From Candidatus Omnitrophota bacterium (GTDB lineage Bacteria > Omnitrophota > Gorgyraeia > Gygaellales > Profunditerraquicolaceae), in the NCBI GenBank assembly GCA_028711825.1, contig JAQTRM010000060.1:1-6580 (forward strand): a DNA stretch of 6,580 nucleotides. Reading direction: 5' to 3'. This document shows positions 1-6,302 of the stretch, in pieces. The notes under the pieces were generated by a model that was not told where the DNA came from, searched no databases, and saw only the letters and a program-made list of their open reading frames with translations. Position numbers and translations under genes: made by a program. Numbering within the stretch: position 1 is the stretch's first letter; each line of letters starts with the position of its first letter.

Positions 1-2
1 GG

Positions 3-188
3 TCTTCTTTTTTTCGCTGGTGGCTATCGATTACTACCGTTTATTCCGCTTCTTCGACCTGCCCCTGTTGCGGCAAACCCGGATGCCCGGTAGGTTTGGG
101 TATCGCCGCTTTGATCGGGGCGGTTTTCGCTTCATTGGCCGCTTTTTTCCAGAAGATCTCCCGCAGTGCCGTTCATTATAAATCTTAA
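3..188 (+). CDS. Unknown small protein, 3' end only, with CPCCG...C cysteine cluster and C-terminal membrane helix
   Basis: The reading frame is open from the window edge to TAA at 186-188 and gives the last 61 residues of a protein whose start lies outside the window. The visible part has a tight cysteine cluster, CPCCGKPGC (Cys 20, 22, 23 and 28 of the visible fragment), followed at once by a hydrophobic glycine/alanine-rich segment (about residues 29-49) that should cross the membrane, and a short basic tail. The four closely spaced cysteines could bind a metal or be redox active; this is inference. I do not recognise the family. A second plus frame (2-181) is also open but gives an Arg/Phe-rich translation with no plausible domain, so I prefer this frame for its cysteine motif and membrane segment. 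No clear terminator follows the stop. Confidence 0.5.
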   Translation, partial: SSFFRWWLSITTVYSASSTCPCCGKPGCPVGLGIAALIGAVFASLAAFFQKISRSAVHYKS

Positions 189-222
189 ACACGCCTGTTA
201 TCGCCGTAAGACTATTTCTCTC

Positions 223-251
223 TTGGATTTATCAGTATCTTCATATATAAT
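223..251 (+). promoter_or_regulatory. Predicted sigma70-type promoter for the amidase gene
   Basis: A perfect -10 hexamer TATAAT lies at 246-251 and a partial -35 hexamer TTGGAT at 223-228 (three of six consensus bases), with a 17-base spacer. The surrounding gap is strongly AT-rich. Transcription would start near 258, giving a leader of roughly 35 bases before the amidase start. It is the only convincing promoter I see on the plus strand and may serve the whole downstream run of genes. Confidence 0.55.
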
Positions 252-281
252 AAAAAGAATATATTTTTTAATCAATTTATC

Positions 282-290
282 GAGGGGGAG
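282..290 (+). promoter_or_regulatory. Ribosome binding site that favours a TTG start at 294
   Basis: The purine-rich stretch GAGGGGGAG lies 3 bases (from its end) to 8 bases (from the GAGG at 282-285) before TTG at 294. The first in-frame ATG is at 312, about 21 bases away, which is too far for this site. It therefore supports a TTG start at 294, or possibly the in-frame TTG at 303. Confidence 0.6.
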
Positions 291-293
291 ATT

Positions 294-1091
294 TTGTATT
301 ATTTGAATAAAATGAAAAAAATCGGGCGTTTTCTTTGCCTGGGGCTGATTCTGGTGATGGCTACTTTTTTAAGCTCATGCGTTACCCCGCCTCCAAAACC
401 TTCCCCGGCGTGCCTTCCGCAAACCAGGATTCCGCCGCCGCCGGCAGCATTAAGACAGGATACATATCATATTGTCGCTCCCGGGGAAACTCTCTGGAGG
501 ATTAGCAAGATGTATGATGTTCCGGCCGAAGAAGTTGCCAGGGCGAACACTCTTACGGTCAGGGACCCTGTTTTAAGAAAAGGCCAGCGCCTTTTTATCC
601 CGGATGCGGCACCCCTGATCCCGGTAATCACCCTTTATCCCTCGGAAAAATGGCAGTATATCATTATTCACCATAGCGCTACGGATGAGGGAAATGCCTT
701 GTTTTTCGACAAAGCGCATCTAAGAAAAGGCTGGGATGGGGTAGGATATCATTTCGTAATCGATAACGGCACTAAGGGAAAAAGAGACGGACAAATTGAA
801 GTTTCTCCGCGTTGGCTTAAGAATATGCGAGGTTCGCATTGCCGGGCGGACGGGATGAACTATAGGGCAATTGGGATTTGTCTGGTGGGCAATTTCAGCA
901 AGGATCAGCCTACGCCCCGGCAGATGCAGGCGTTGGTTGATTTGACCGCCAAACTTATGAAGTATTATCATATTTCCCGCAGCCGGGTGATGGGCCACGG
1001 CCAGGTCCGCGGGGCAAGCACTGAATGCCCGGGCACCAGGTTTCCCTGGGGAGAATTCAACAGGCGTCTTAACGCGGATTTAAGGTCTTAA
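294..1091 (+). CDS. LysM-containing N-acetylmuramoyl-L-alanine amidase (amidase_2/PGRP fold), lipoprotein
   Basis: This is a peptidoglycan hydrolase predicted to cut the bond between MurNAc and the stem peptide in the periplasm. A basic N-terminus and hydrophobic stretch end in a lipobox LSSC (Cys29), so the protein is probably lipid-anchored. A Pro-rich linker (31-53) leads to a LysM peptidoglycan-binding domain (about 58-103, HIVAPGETLWRIS). The amidase_2 domain spans about 118-255. Its visible zinc ligands by family pattern are His126 (IIIHHSAT), His235 (MGHGQV) and Cys245 (TECPG). Tyr152 in GVGYHF and Thr243 fill the catalytic positions that correspond to Tyr46 and Lys128 of T7 lysozyme. 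All key residues are present, so it should be active. The start is TTG, chosen from the ribosome binding site. An ATG at 312 would shorten the signal peptide by six residues without losing the lipobox. The permease gene follows after 12 bases. Confidence 0.9.
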   Translation: MYYLNKMKKIGRFLCLGLILVMATFLSSCVTPPPKPSPACLPQTRIPPPPAALRQDTYHIVAPGETLWRISKMYDVPAEEVARANTLTVRDPVLRKGQRLFIPDAAPLIPVITLYPSEKWQYIIIHHSATDEGNALFFDKAHLRKGWDGVGYHFVIDNGTKGKRDGQIEVSPRWLKNMRGSHCRADGMNYRAIGICLVGNFSKDQPTPRQMQALVDLTAKLMKYYHISRSRVMGHGQVRGASTECPGTRFPWGEFNRRLNADLRS

Positions 1092-1103
1092 CTTCGAATA
1101 AAA

Positions 1104-2441
1104 ATGCTCCAGCCGGTAAAAAATTTCTTTCACTTCACAGAGTTAAAAACTGATATTCGCACCGAATTGGTTGCGGGGCTGACGACTTTTATGGCGATGG
1201 CCTATATTATTTTTGTCAACCCTGCGATGATCTCCAAGACCGGGATGGATTTTGGAGCGGCAATGATGGCAACCTGCGTTTCGGCCGGCCTGGCAACCAT
1301 CCTGATGGGGGTTTACGCCAATTATCCCATTGCGCTGGCGCCCGGGATGGGGGAGAATGCTTTTTTTACCTATACCGTATGCCTTACGATGGGAATTTCC
1401 TGGCAGGTTGCCCTGGGATGCGTTTTTATCGAAGGCGTATTGTTTATTATTTTAACTCTTACTAAGCTACGCCAGGCGATTATGGATTCCATTCCCGCGC
1501 CTTTGCGTTACAGCACCGCCTGCGGTATCGGGATGCTGATTGCTTTTATCGGATTGATCGATGCCGGGGTTATCGTTAAAAATCCGGCGACCCTGGTGGG
1601 ATTGGGAGATCTTTTGAGCCCTCCGGCGATCCTGGCGGGTTTTGGATTTTTGATTACCGCCGTGATGTTGATCCGTAAGGTCAGAGGGGCGATACTTTGG
1701 GGAATTCTGGTTACCGCGGGAGCGGGGATGATGGCAGGGTTGTTAAAATGGCAGGGGGTAGTTTCTGTTCCTCCTTCGATGATGCCTACCTTGATGCAAA
1801 TGGATATCGCGGGAGCTTTAAAGATCGGGTTGTTTTCGATTGTGTTCATATTTTTGTTTATGGATATCTTTGATACCGTAGGGACACTGGCGGGGGTGGC
1901 GGAATTGGGAGGTTTTATGCGGGGAGGAAAGCTTCCGAACGCCGGCAGGGCGATGCTTTCGGATGCCGCCGGCACCTGCGCCGGAGCGGCCTGCGGGACG
2001 CCCACGGTTACCGCTTACGCCGAAAGCGCCGCAGGTATCGCATCCGGCGGCCGCAGCGGGCTGACAAGCGTTTTTACCGGCCTGGCATTCCTGGCGGCGA
2101 TATTCTTTTTTCCTTTGATCAAGATGATCGGAGGGGGTTGTCCCGGTTTGGATGGCGGAATCCTGCATCCGGTTACTGCTCCTGCAATGGTAATCGTGGG
2201 CAGTATGATGCTGCATTCCGTAACAAAAATCGCTTGGAAAGATTACAGCGAATCCATCCCCTGTTTTCTGGTAATCCTGACCATGCCTTTTACTTTCAGT
2301 ATCGCTACCGGTATCGCGACGGGATTTATAAGCTACGCGGCTTTGAAACTGTTTACCGGCAGGGGTAAGGATGTTCCCTGGCTGGTATACCTGCTGGCGG
2401 TTCTTTTTATCATGAGGTTTGTTTATCTGAAGTCTTTATAG
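1104..2441 (+). CDS. NCS2 family nucleobase permease, AzgA/PbuG-like
   Basis: This is an inner-membrane proton-coupled transporter. The AzgA/PbuG branch of NCS2 imports adenine, guanine or hypoxanthine, but the exact base cannot be read from sequence. At 445 residues it is full length for the family and almost wholly hydrophobic, consistent with the 14-helix fold. Family hallmarks appear in order: ELVAGLTTFMAMAYIIFVNP (21-40), GMGENAFF (81-88), MDIFDTVGTLAGVAE (253-267) with the acidic residues expected at the substrate site, and GTPTVTAYAESAAGIASGGR (298-317). The usual GTSTVT core reads GTPTVT here, and a glycine-rich stretch GGGCPGLDGG (343-352) precedes the conserved TAPAM segment. No strong Shine-Dalgarno site precedes the ATG, which lies 12 bases after the amidase stop, so translation may depend on ribosomes from the upstream gene. 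A purine-salvage role is inferred from the family alone. Confidence 0.92.
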   Translation: MLQPVKNFFHFTELKTDIRTELVAGLTTFMAMAYIIFVNPAMISKTGMDFGAAMMATCVSAGLATILMGVYANYPIALAPGMGENAFFTYTVCLTMGISWQVALGCVFIEGVLFIILTLTKLRQAIMDSIPAPLRYSTACGIGMLIAFIGLIDAGVIVKNPATLVGLGDLLSPPAILAGFGFLITAVMLIRKVRGAILWGILVTAGAGMMAGLLKWQGVVSVPPSMMPTLMQMDIAGALKIGLFSIVFIFLFMDIFDTVGTLAGVAELGGFMRGGKLPNAGRAMLSDAAGTCAGAACGTPTVTAYAESAAGIASGGRSGLTSVFTGLAFLAAIFFFPLIKMIGGGCPGLDGGILHPVTAPAMVIVGSMMLHSVTKIAWKDYSESIPCFLVILTMPFTFSIATGIATGFISYAALKLFTGRGKDVPWLVYLLAVLFIMRFVYLKSL

Positions 2442-2445
2442 CTTC

Positions 2446-2473
2446 CGCCGGTTAAAAAAAATAATTGCCGGCG
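2446..2473. repeat. Short inverted repeat between the permease and GIY-YIG genes
   Basis: CGCCGG at 2446-2451 and CCGGCG at 2468-2473 are perfect inverted repeats around a 16-base AT-rich loop. No T tract follows, so it does not look like an intrinsic terminator. It could be a weak hairpin ahead of the GIY-YIG start, or chance. Confidence 0.3.
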
Positions 2474-2491
2474 CATCAGGCGTCTATCCGG

Positions 2492-2800
2492 ATGGCCGAA
2501 AAACTCAAGAAGGCAAAATACAAATTTCCCCGTAAGGGGGATTTTCATGTATATATCCTCGAATGCTCCGACGGGACGTATTATACCGGATATACCCCGG
2601 ATCTCAAGCGCAGGGTGGAGCTGCATAACAAAGGGCGCGGCGCCAAGTATACTCGCACCCGGAGACCGGTGCAGCTTATCTGGAATAAGGGGTATCGATA
2701 TTTTAAGAACGCTTTTTTAGAGGAGAAAAGAATAAAGGGGCTGACAAGAAGGCAGAAGGAGAAATTGGTGAAAGGGTCAAAGAAAAATGAACGATATTGA
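2492..2800 (+). CDS. GIY-YIG domain protein, YhbQ-like (UPF0213 type)
   Basis: This is a small single-domain protein of the GIY-YIG nuclease superfamily, in the YhbQ-like group; the cellular role of that group is poorly known. From ATG at 2492 it has 102 residues. A basic extension (1-17) precedes the core. The core shows VYI (20-22) and YTGYT (31-35), with the two motif tyrosines at Tyr21 and Tyr31. Next come Arg41 in DLKRR, His45-Asn46, GAKYTR (50-55) and Glu78 in LEEKRIK as the expected metal-binding acid. The tail RIKGLTRRQKEKLV matches the YhbQ pattern. All core residues are present. An in-frame TTG at 2465 would add nine residues, and neither start has a good ribosome binding site. The gene overlaps the next one by 14 bases. 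It may belong to the permease transcript or may mark the edge of the following glycosyltransferase cassette. Confidence 0.85.
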   Translation: MAEKLKKAKYKFPRKGDFHVYILECSDGTYYTGYTPDLKRRVELHNKGRGAKYTRTRRPVQLIWNKGYRYFKNAFLEEKRIKGLTRRQKEKLVKGSKKNERY

Positions 2801-3488
2801 AATAATCCTGCCGGTTTACAACGAAGAGCAGATTCTGGAAAAAAACGCCTTAAAATTGGCAGAATTTCTAAAGGAATCCGGATATAAATATAAGATTAGT
2901 ATCGCCAATAACGACTCTACTGATAATACTTTTGCGATAGCGAAGCGTTTGAGCAAGGGAAATTTAAATATCGCAACCTTCGGTTTTAAAAAAAGGGGCC
3001 GGGGGCAGGCAATAAAATACATTATTCGGGAATCCGAATGTCCGGTGATAGGTTATATGGATATAGACCTGTCGACCGAGATCGGCCATTTTTCGGGAAT
3101 GTATACGCAGATCAATAGCGGATATGATTTAGTTGTTGGGTCGAGGTTGCTGCCTTCTTCTATTGTGCAGCGTTCTCTCGTCCGGGAAGTTCTTTCCCGG
3201 GGATACAGCTCTCTGGTAAGGAACACGCTTAAATTACCGTGTTTCGATTACCAATGCGGTTTTAAATTATTCCGAAGGAGAAAGATTCTACCGTTGATGT
3301 CTTTAATAAAAAACGATAATTGGTTTTTTGATACAGAATTGATATATTATGCCTGCAGGGAAGGTTTGAAATTAAAAGAAGTTCCCATAACATGGCGTGA
3401 ACGGAGAATGGGAAGGGTAAAATTAATCCCCACGATCCTTGAAGATATCGCGGGGATTCTACGGTTAAAATATGACAATACGTTATAA
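2787..3488 (+). CDS. GT2 family glycosyltransferase, polyprenyl-phosphate hexose synthase-like
   Basis: This is a cytoplasmic GT-A fold enzyme of family GT2, closest in pattern to dolichyl/undecaprenyl-phosphate glucose or mannose synthases. These load a sugar from a nucleotide donor onto a polyprenyl phosphate. In the 233 residues I see the start motif PVYNEE (9-14), the nucleotide-binding NNDSTDNT (41-48), the metal-binding MDIDLS with Asp92 and Asp94 (DxD), VGSRLL (117-122), DYQCGFKLFR (154-163) and WFFDTELIYYA (179-189) with Asp182 and Glu184, then EVPITWRER (198-206). All catalytic motifs are intact. There is no C-terminal membrane helix, as in soluble DPM1-type enzymes. The ATG sits inside the end of the GIY-YIG gene, with AAAGGG at 2771-2776 as a plausible ribosome binding site. 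The 3' end overlaps the membrane protein gene by 17 bases. Sugar identity cannot be told. Confidence 0.87.
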   Translation: MNDIEIILPVYNEEQILEKNALKLAEFLKESGYKYKISIANNDSTDNTFAIAKRLSKGNLNIATFGFKKRGRGQAIKYIIRESECPVIGYMDIDLSTEIGHFSGMYTQINSGYDLVVGSRLLPSSIVQRSLVREVLSRGYSSLVRNTLKLPCFDYQCGFKLFRRRKILPLMSLIKNDNWFFDTELIYYACREGLKLKEVPITWRERRMGRVKLIPTILEDIAGILRLKYDNTL

Positions 3489-5244
3489 CAGATTTCTATT
3501 CACAGGTTCCTTGTTGTTTATCTTGACGGTATTCTTCTACCGTTTCGACGGCCCGTTCTTCATGGCGTTGAAATGTCTGTTTATTTTTTTTCTCCCAGGC
3601 GCGATTTTAACCGGTATTTTTTGCAAAGAGAAAACGCGCCTGATAGAGTTTTTGTTTAAGAGTCTTTCCCTAAGCCTGGTTTATGCGATTTCTGTAACAA
3701 TCCTGATAAAAATATTCTGGATGCCGCTAGAGATAAATAAGGTATTTACGATAAGTTCAATTTGTCTCATGTCCGCGTTTTTGTTTTCTTTCCGGTCAAA
3801 ACGTGAAGTTTTTTCGATTTCAAAGCAGGATTTAAAAATGTTTTTTTTCAGCGCGGCAGCCGCACTCTTGATCGCGGCCGCATTCCACAGCTATCTTTTT
3901 GTTTCTTTTGAAAACACCGGATTTAAAAAATACTCAAATAATACCGACGTTTCAAAAAGGGAAGCCGCGGTAGAAGGCAATTATAAATTCGGAATAGATT
4001 GGAAGAAGAAGGGGGAGCTTTATTCTCTGAAAAAAGGCGCCAAGGGCCGCATATTATTTAAAGATATTCCCGCGGGTAAAAAATACGTTACGGTAAGGCT
4101 GGGGATCAAGGGTAATCTTGGAGAAGAAATTCTTGTAAGTTGGAATAGTTATTCCCTGGGCGCTTTTAAAATATCCTCCCAAGGCTTGGTTCCATTCGAT
4201 GATGATTATTTAAGGTATTCGAATAAAAGCGTGATTTTTCTGGATCTGGTTATGGGGAATGAAGGGGAAGTGAATTTTCTTGAAATAGAGTCTTCGCAAG
4301 GGGATATTGTTTGTGAGCTATATGGAAAGAAGCATCATGTTCCACGGTTCATTTATTTCCCCAGAATGATCGATGTGGTCGAGGTTTATAAAAACAGCGA
4401 ATTATTTCTTGAATCGAACAGATACCTGGCTCGTCAGCCCCCGTTGTCGTATTATTTTAACGCGATGGGTTTATTGTTTCTCGGTGAAGGTTTTAAAAGC
4501 ATATCTTTTATTTTTATCGGGGCCATCTTTTTCATCTTTTTGGCGGTTTTAGCTTTGGCAGATAAAGAAAAGTTTTCTTTTACCTGCGGGATAATTTGTT
4601 TTTTTTCACTCTTTTTCTACATCAAAAATTATATTGTTTCTTCCTCTTTTACGTTTGGAGATACCCTTTATACTTTACATTTCCTTGTTTTTTTGTATTT
4701 TTTGATTGAACGGAAATATGGCTGGAGCGGATTAAACCTGTTCTTTATATCAATCATCAGGTTCCCGGGCATATTTCTCGGTTCAACTTATTTATTCTTA
4801 TATTTTTATATGTATAAAATCCGTTCAACGGGAGAGTTAAGAAAAATAAACGTCATTTTTATGCTTTATTTTCTGGGAGTGTTGATATTTAACGTTATTT
4901 ACCCTGTTTATCTGCATGGTTTTATTGAATGGGTGCGCGCGCTGTATTTTGAAAATTTCTACCCTGAACATTTTGACAGACAATATGTTTTTTCCCCGTC
5001 CCGCTTCTTCGGTTTTATCTCCGGAGTTTTATATTTTACATTTTTTCTGCCGCTTTTGGCGGTATTCAAGGGAGACAAATTTTCGCGTTTTATGCTCTTG
5101 GGAATTATACCTTACCTTTTGGTTGTGGCCTCCGTTAGGCAGCCGCACCTGCATTATATGTTTCCGATAATCTGTGTCGTATTAATTTCCGGCGTTAGAG
5201 CTTTAAAACAATTCAGGGTGCTTTCTTTTGCGGACCAATTATGA
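3472..5244 (+). CDS. Large membrane protein, probable GT-C-like glycosyltransferase with inserted beta-rich domain
   Basis: This 590-residue protein has three parts. The N-terminal part has about five hydrophobic helices (roughly 8-25, 31-50, 58-82, 92-106, 124-143). A soluble section (about 145-320) rich in alternating hydrophobic residues follows, including ILVSWNSYSLGAF (220-232), a pattern seen in jelly-roll carbohydrate-binding domains. About eight further helices (341-577) complete it. DVVEVY (301-306) and RQPPLSYYFNA (321-331) before the second helix set resemble the first extracytoplasmic loop of GT-C enzymes (acidic residues, then a PPL-Y motif). RQPHLHYMFPI (556-566) resembles their late Arg/His loop. 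GT-C enzymes use polyprenyl-phosphate sugars, which the preceding GT2 could supply. The assignment is inference from pattern and neighbourhood, because I do not recognise the family. Alternatives are a polymerase or an unclassified polysaccharide membrane protein. It overlaps the GT2 gene by 17 bases and the radical SAM gene by 4, and is visibly more T-rich than the permease gene. Confidence 0.7.
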   Translation: MTIRYNRFLFTGSLLFILTVFFYRFDGPFFMALKCLFIFFLPGAILTGIFCKEKTRLIEFLFKSLSLSLVYAISVTILIKIFWMPLEINKVFTISSICLMSAFLFSFRSKREVFSISKQDLKMFFFSAAAALLIAAAFHSYLFVSFENTGFKKYSNNTDVSKREAAVEGNYKFGIDWKKKGELYSLKKGAKGRILFKDIPAGKKYVTVRLGIKGNLGEEILVSWNSYSLGAFKISSQGLVPFDDDYLRYSNKSVIFLDLVMGNEGEVNFLEIESSQGDIVCELYGKKHHVPRFIYFPRMIDVVEVYKNSELFLESNRYLARQPPLSYYFNAMGLLFLGEGFKSISFIFIGAIFFIFLAVLALADKEKFSFTCGIICFFSLFFYIKNYIVSSSFTFGDTLYTLHFLVFLYFLIERKYGWSGLNLFFISIIRFPGIFLGSTYLFLYFYMYKIRSTGELRKINVIFMLYFLGVLIFNVIYPVYLHGFIEWVRALYFENFYPEHFDRQYVFSPSRFFGFISGVLYFTFFLPLLAVFKGDKFSRFMLLGIIPYLLVVASVRQPHLHYMFPIICVVLISGVRALKQFRVLSFADQL

Positions 5245-6302
5245 AAAATTTATTTAACTATATAAAATTGTATCCGTCGTTTTTTAATTGGAAGATTTTT
5301 TCTGAAGGGGCGTTTTTTTCTGCTTGGGGGCATACCCGTGCGCCATTTTCCGTTAATTTTCAGATTACGGATAAATGTAATTTAAAGTGCAAGGCATGCA
5401 GCTTTTTTGGTTCTGGGGAGAGACCTTCTTCCTGCGCCAATGAAGCCGATCTTGAGAGTATCAGAAACTTCCTGCTTTCCATAAGCAAATATAAGCCTGC
5501 GGTATCTTTCGGCGGCGGCGAGCCTTTTGCGCGAGGGGATTTTCTGGAGATCCTGAAAACAGCGAAAAAAGAATGCGGGCTGAAGACAATTGTAATAACC
5601 AACGGCACATTATTGGGAGATGAAACAATTAATATTATCTCCGGATCGAAATTGACAGATTACCTGGTTATTTCTCTATATAACCTTTACGAGAAGCATG
5701 ATGAGATCGTAGGGGTAAAGGGGGCATTTGAAAAGACACTGGGCAATATAAGGAAGTTGGTGAAATTGCGAGGCGTGGAACTGATCGTTTCAACCGTTCT
5801 CATGGAGGAGAACGCGCGTGACCTGGAGCGTTTCGCCGGTTTTTTTCTTAATGAGGGCGTGAAAAAAATAAAGATCGAACACCAGAATTTTATCACTGAG
5901 AAGGAACACGAGGCGTTCAACGGAAGCGCTGTCTTTTGCCCGGGAACCTTTATAAAGAAGGGGCGCTTCGATGAACAGTTTATTAAAGAAGCCTGGGATG
6001 TCCTGGGGCGGATCAGAAAAGCATATCCTTCAGTCTTCGTCAAGCCGCCGCTTTCCCGGAAAGAATTTTATGGCTGGTACGGGGCAGATCCCGCTGCAGC
6101 CGGCAAATGTCATTTTATAAAACATTCTTTTTTTATCAGCCCCCGGGGGCTGATCATTCCCTGCCAATATTTCAATAATTGTGTTTTAGGCCAAATAGGA
6201 AGGGATGATCCGATTCGTCTTTGGAATTCTATGAATTACAGGAAAGCAAGGGAAATCATAGAGCGTGGTTCTTTTGCGATGTGTTCGAGGTGTTGTAAGT
6301 AA
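5241..6302 (+). CDS. Radical SAM protein with SPASM-like C-terminal cysteines
   Basis: This is a radical S-adenosylmethionine enzyme of unknown substrate. Cys46, Cys50 and Cys53 in DKCNLKCKAC form the CxxxCxxC site for the SAM-cleaving 4Fe-4S cluster. SFGGGEPF (89-96) is the SAM-contacting GGE motif, and VITNGTLL (118-125) fits the next strand of the partial TIM barrel. The C-terminal region has Cys290, Cys308 (in SPRGLIIPC), Cys314, then LGQIGRDDPIRLWNS and CSRCC (Cys348, 351, 352). This is the layout of a SPASM/Twitch auxiliary-cluster domain. The protein ends one residue after the CC pair, which is abrupt and may mean a lost tail. ATG overlaps the previous stop (ATGA), so translation is coupled to the membrane protein gene; GGA at 5232-5234 is only a weak ribosome binding site. 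The context suggests a modification linked to the glycosyltransferase pair, but no substrate can be named. Confidence 0.88.
   Translation: MKNLFNYIKLYPSFFNWKIFSEGAFFSAWGHTRAPFSVNFQITDKCNLKCKACSFFGSGERPSSCANEADLESIRNFLLSISKYKPAVSFGGGEPFARGDFLEILKTAKKECGLKTIVITNGTLLGDETINIISGSKLTDYLVISLYNLYEKHDEIVGVKGAFEKTLGNIRKLVKLRGVELIVSTVLMEENARDLERFAGFFLNEGVKKIKIEHQNFITEKEHEAFNGSAVFCPGTFIKKGRFDEQFIKEAWDVLGRIRKAYPSVFVKPPLSRKEFYGWYGADPAAAGKCHFIKHSFFISPRGLIIPCQYFNNCVLGQIGRDDPIRLWNSMNYRKAREIIERGSFAMCSRCCK
6135..6154. repeat. Perfect 20-base palindrome inside the radical SAM gene
   Basis: The half ATCAGCCCCC (6135-6144) is followed directly by its exact reverse complement, GGGGGCTGAT (6145-6154). It encodes residues of the conserved ISPRGLI segment. 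A T-rich run (6128-6134) comes just before it and none follows, so it is not a plus-strand terminator; on the minus strand the same run reads as A, not T. It could form a strong mRNA hairpin or be chance within coding constraint. Confidence 0.6.

Noticed and set aside
1508..2216. Minus-strand and alternative-frame open reading frames across the permease gene
   Set aside because: They are shadows of the well-supported NCS2 gene: low-complexity translations, no ribosome binding sites and no recognisable motifs.
2531..2720. Strong Shine-Dalgarno-like AAGGGGG (2534-2540) followed by ATG at 2547, in a different frame from the GIY-YIG gene
   Set aside because: The resulting ORF of about 57 residues has no recognisable content and lies wholly inside the GIY-YIG core, whose frame is clearly coding. 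I treat it as a chance site, although it falls oddly close to where the conserved core begins.
3182..3200. Hairpin CCGGGAA / TTCCCGG with a 5-base loop inside the GT2 gene
   Set aside because: It has no following T run, lies in the middle of an intact coding region and has no sign of a function, so it is probably chance.
3425..3458. Inverted repeat AATCCCC / GGGGATT with a 20-base loop just before the membrane protein start
   Set aside because: The arms are short and the loop long, and the whole repeat lies in GT2 coding sequence. It could slightly affect initiation at 3472, but the evidence is thin.
5687..6043. Minus-strand open frame opposite the radical SAM gene
   Set aside because: It overlaps a clearly coding plus-strand gene and has no motif or initiation signal.
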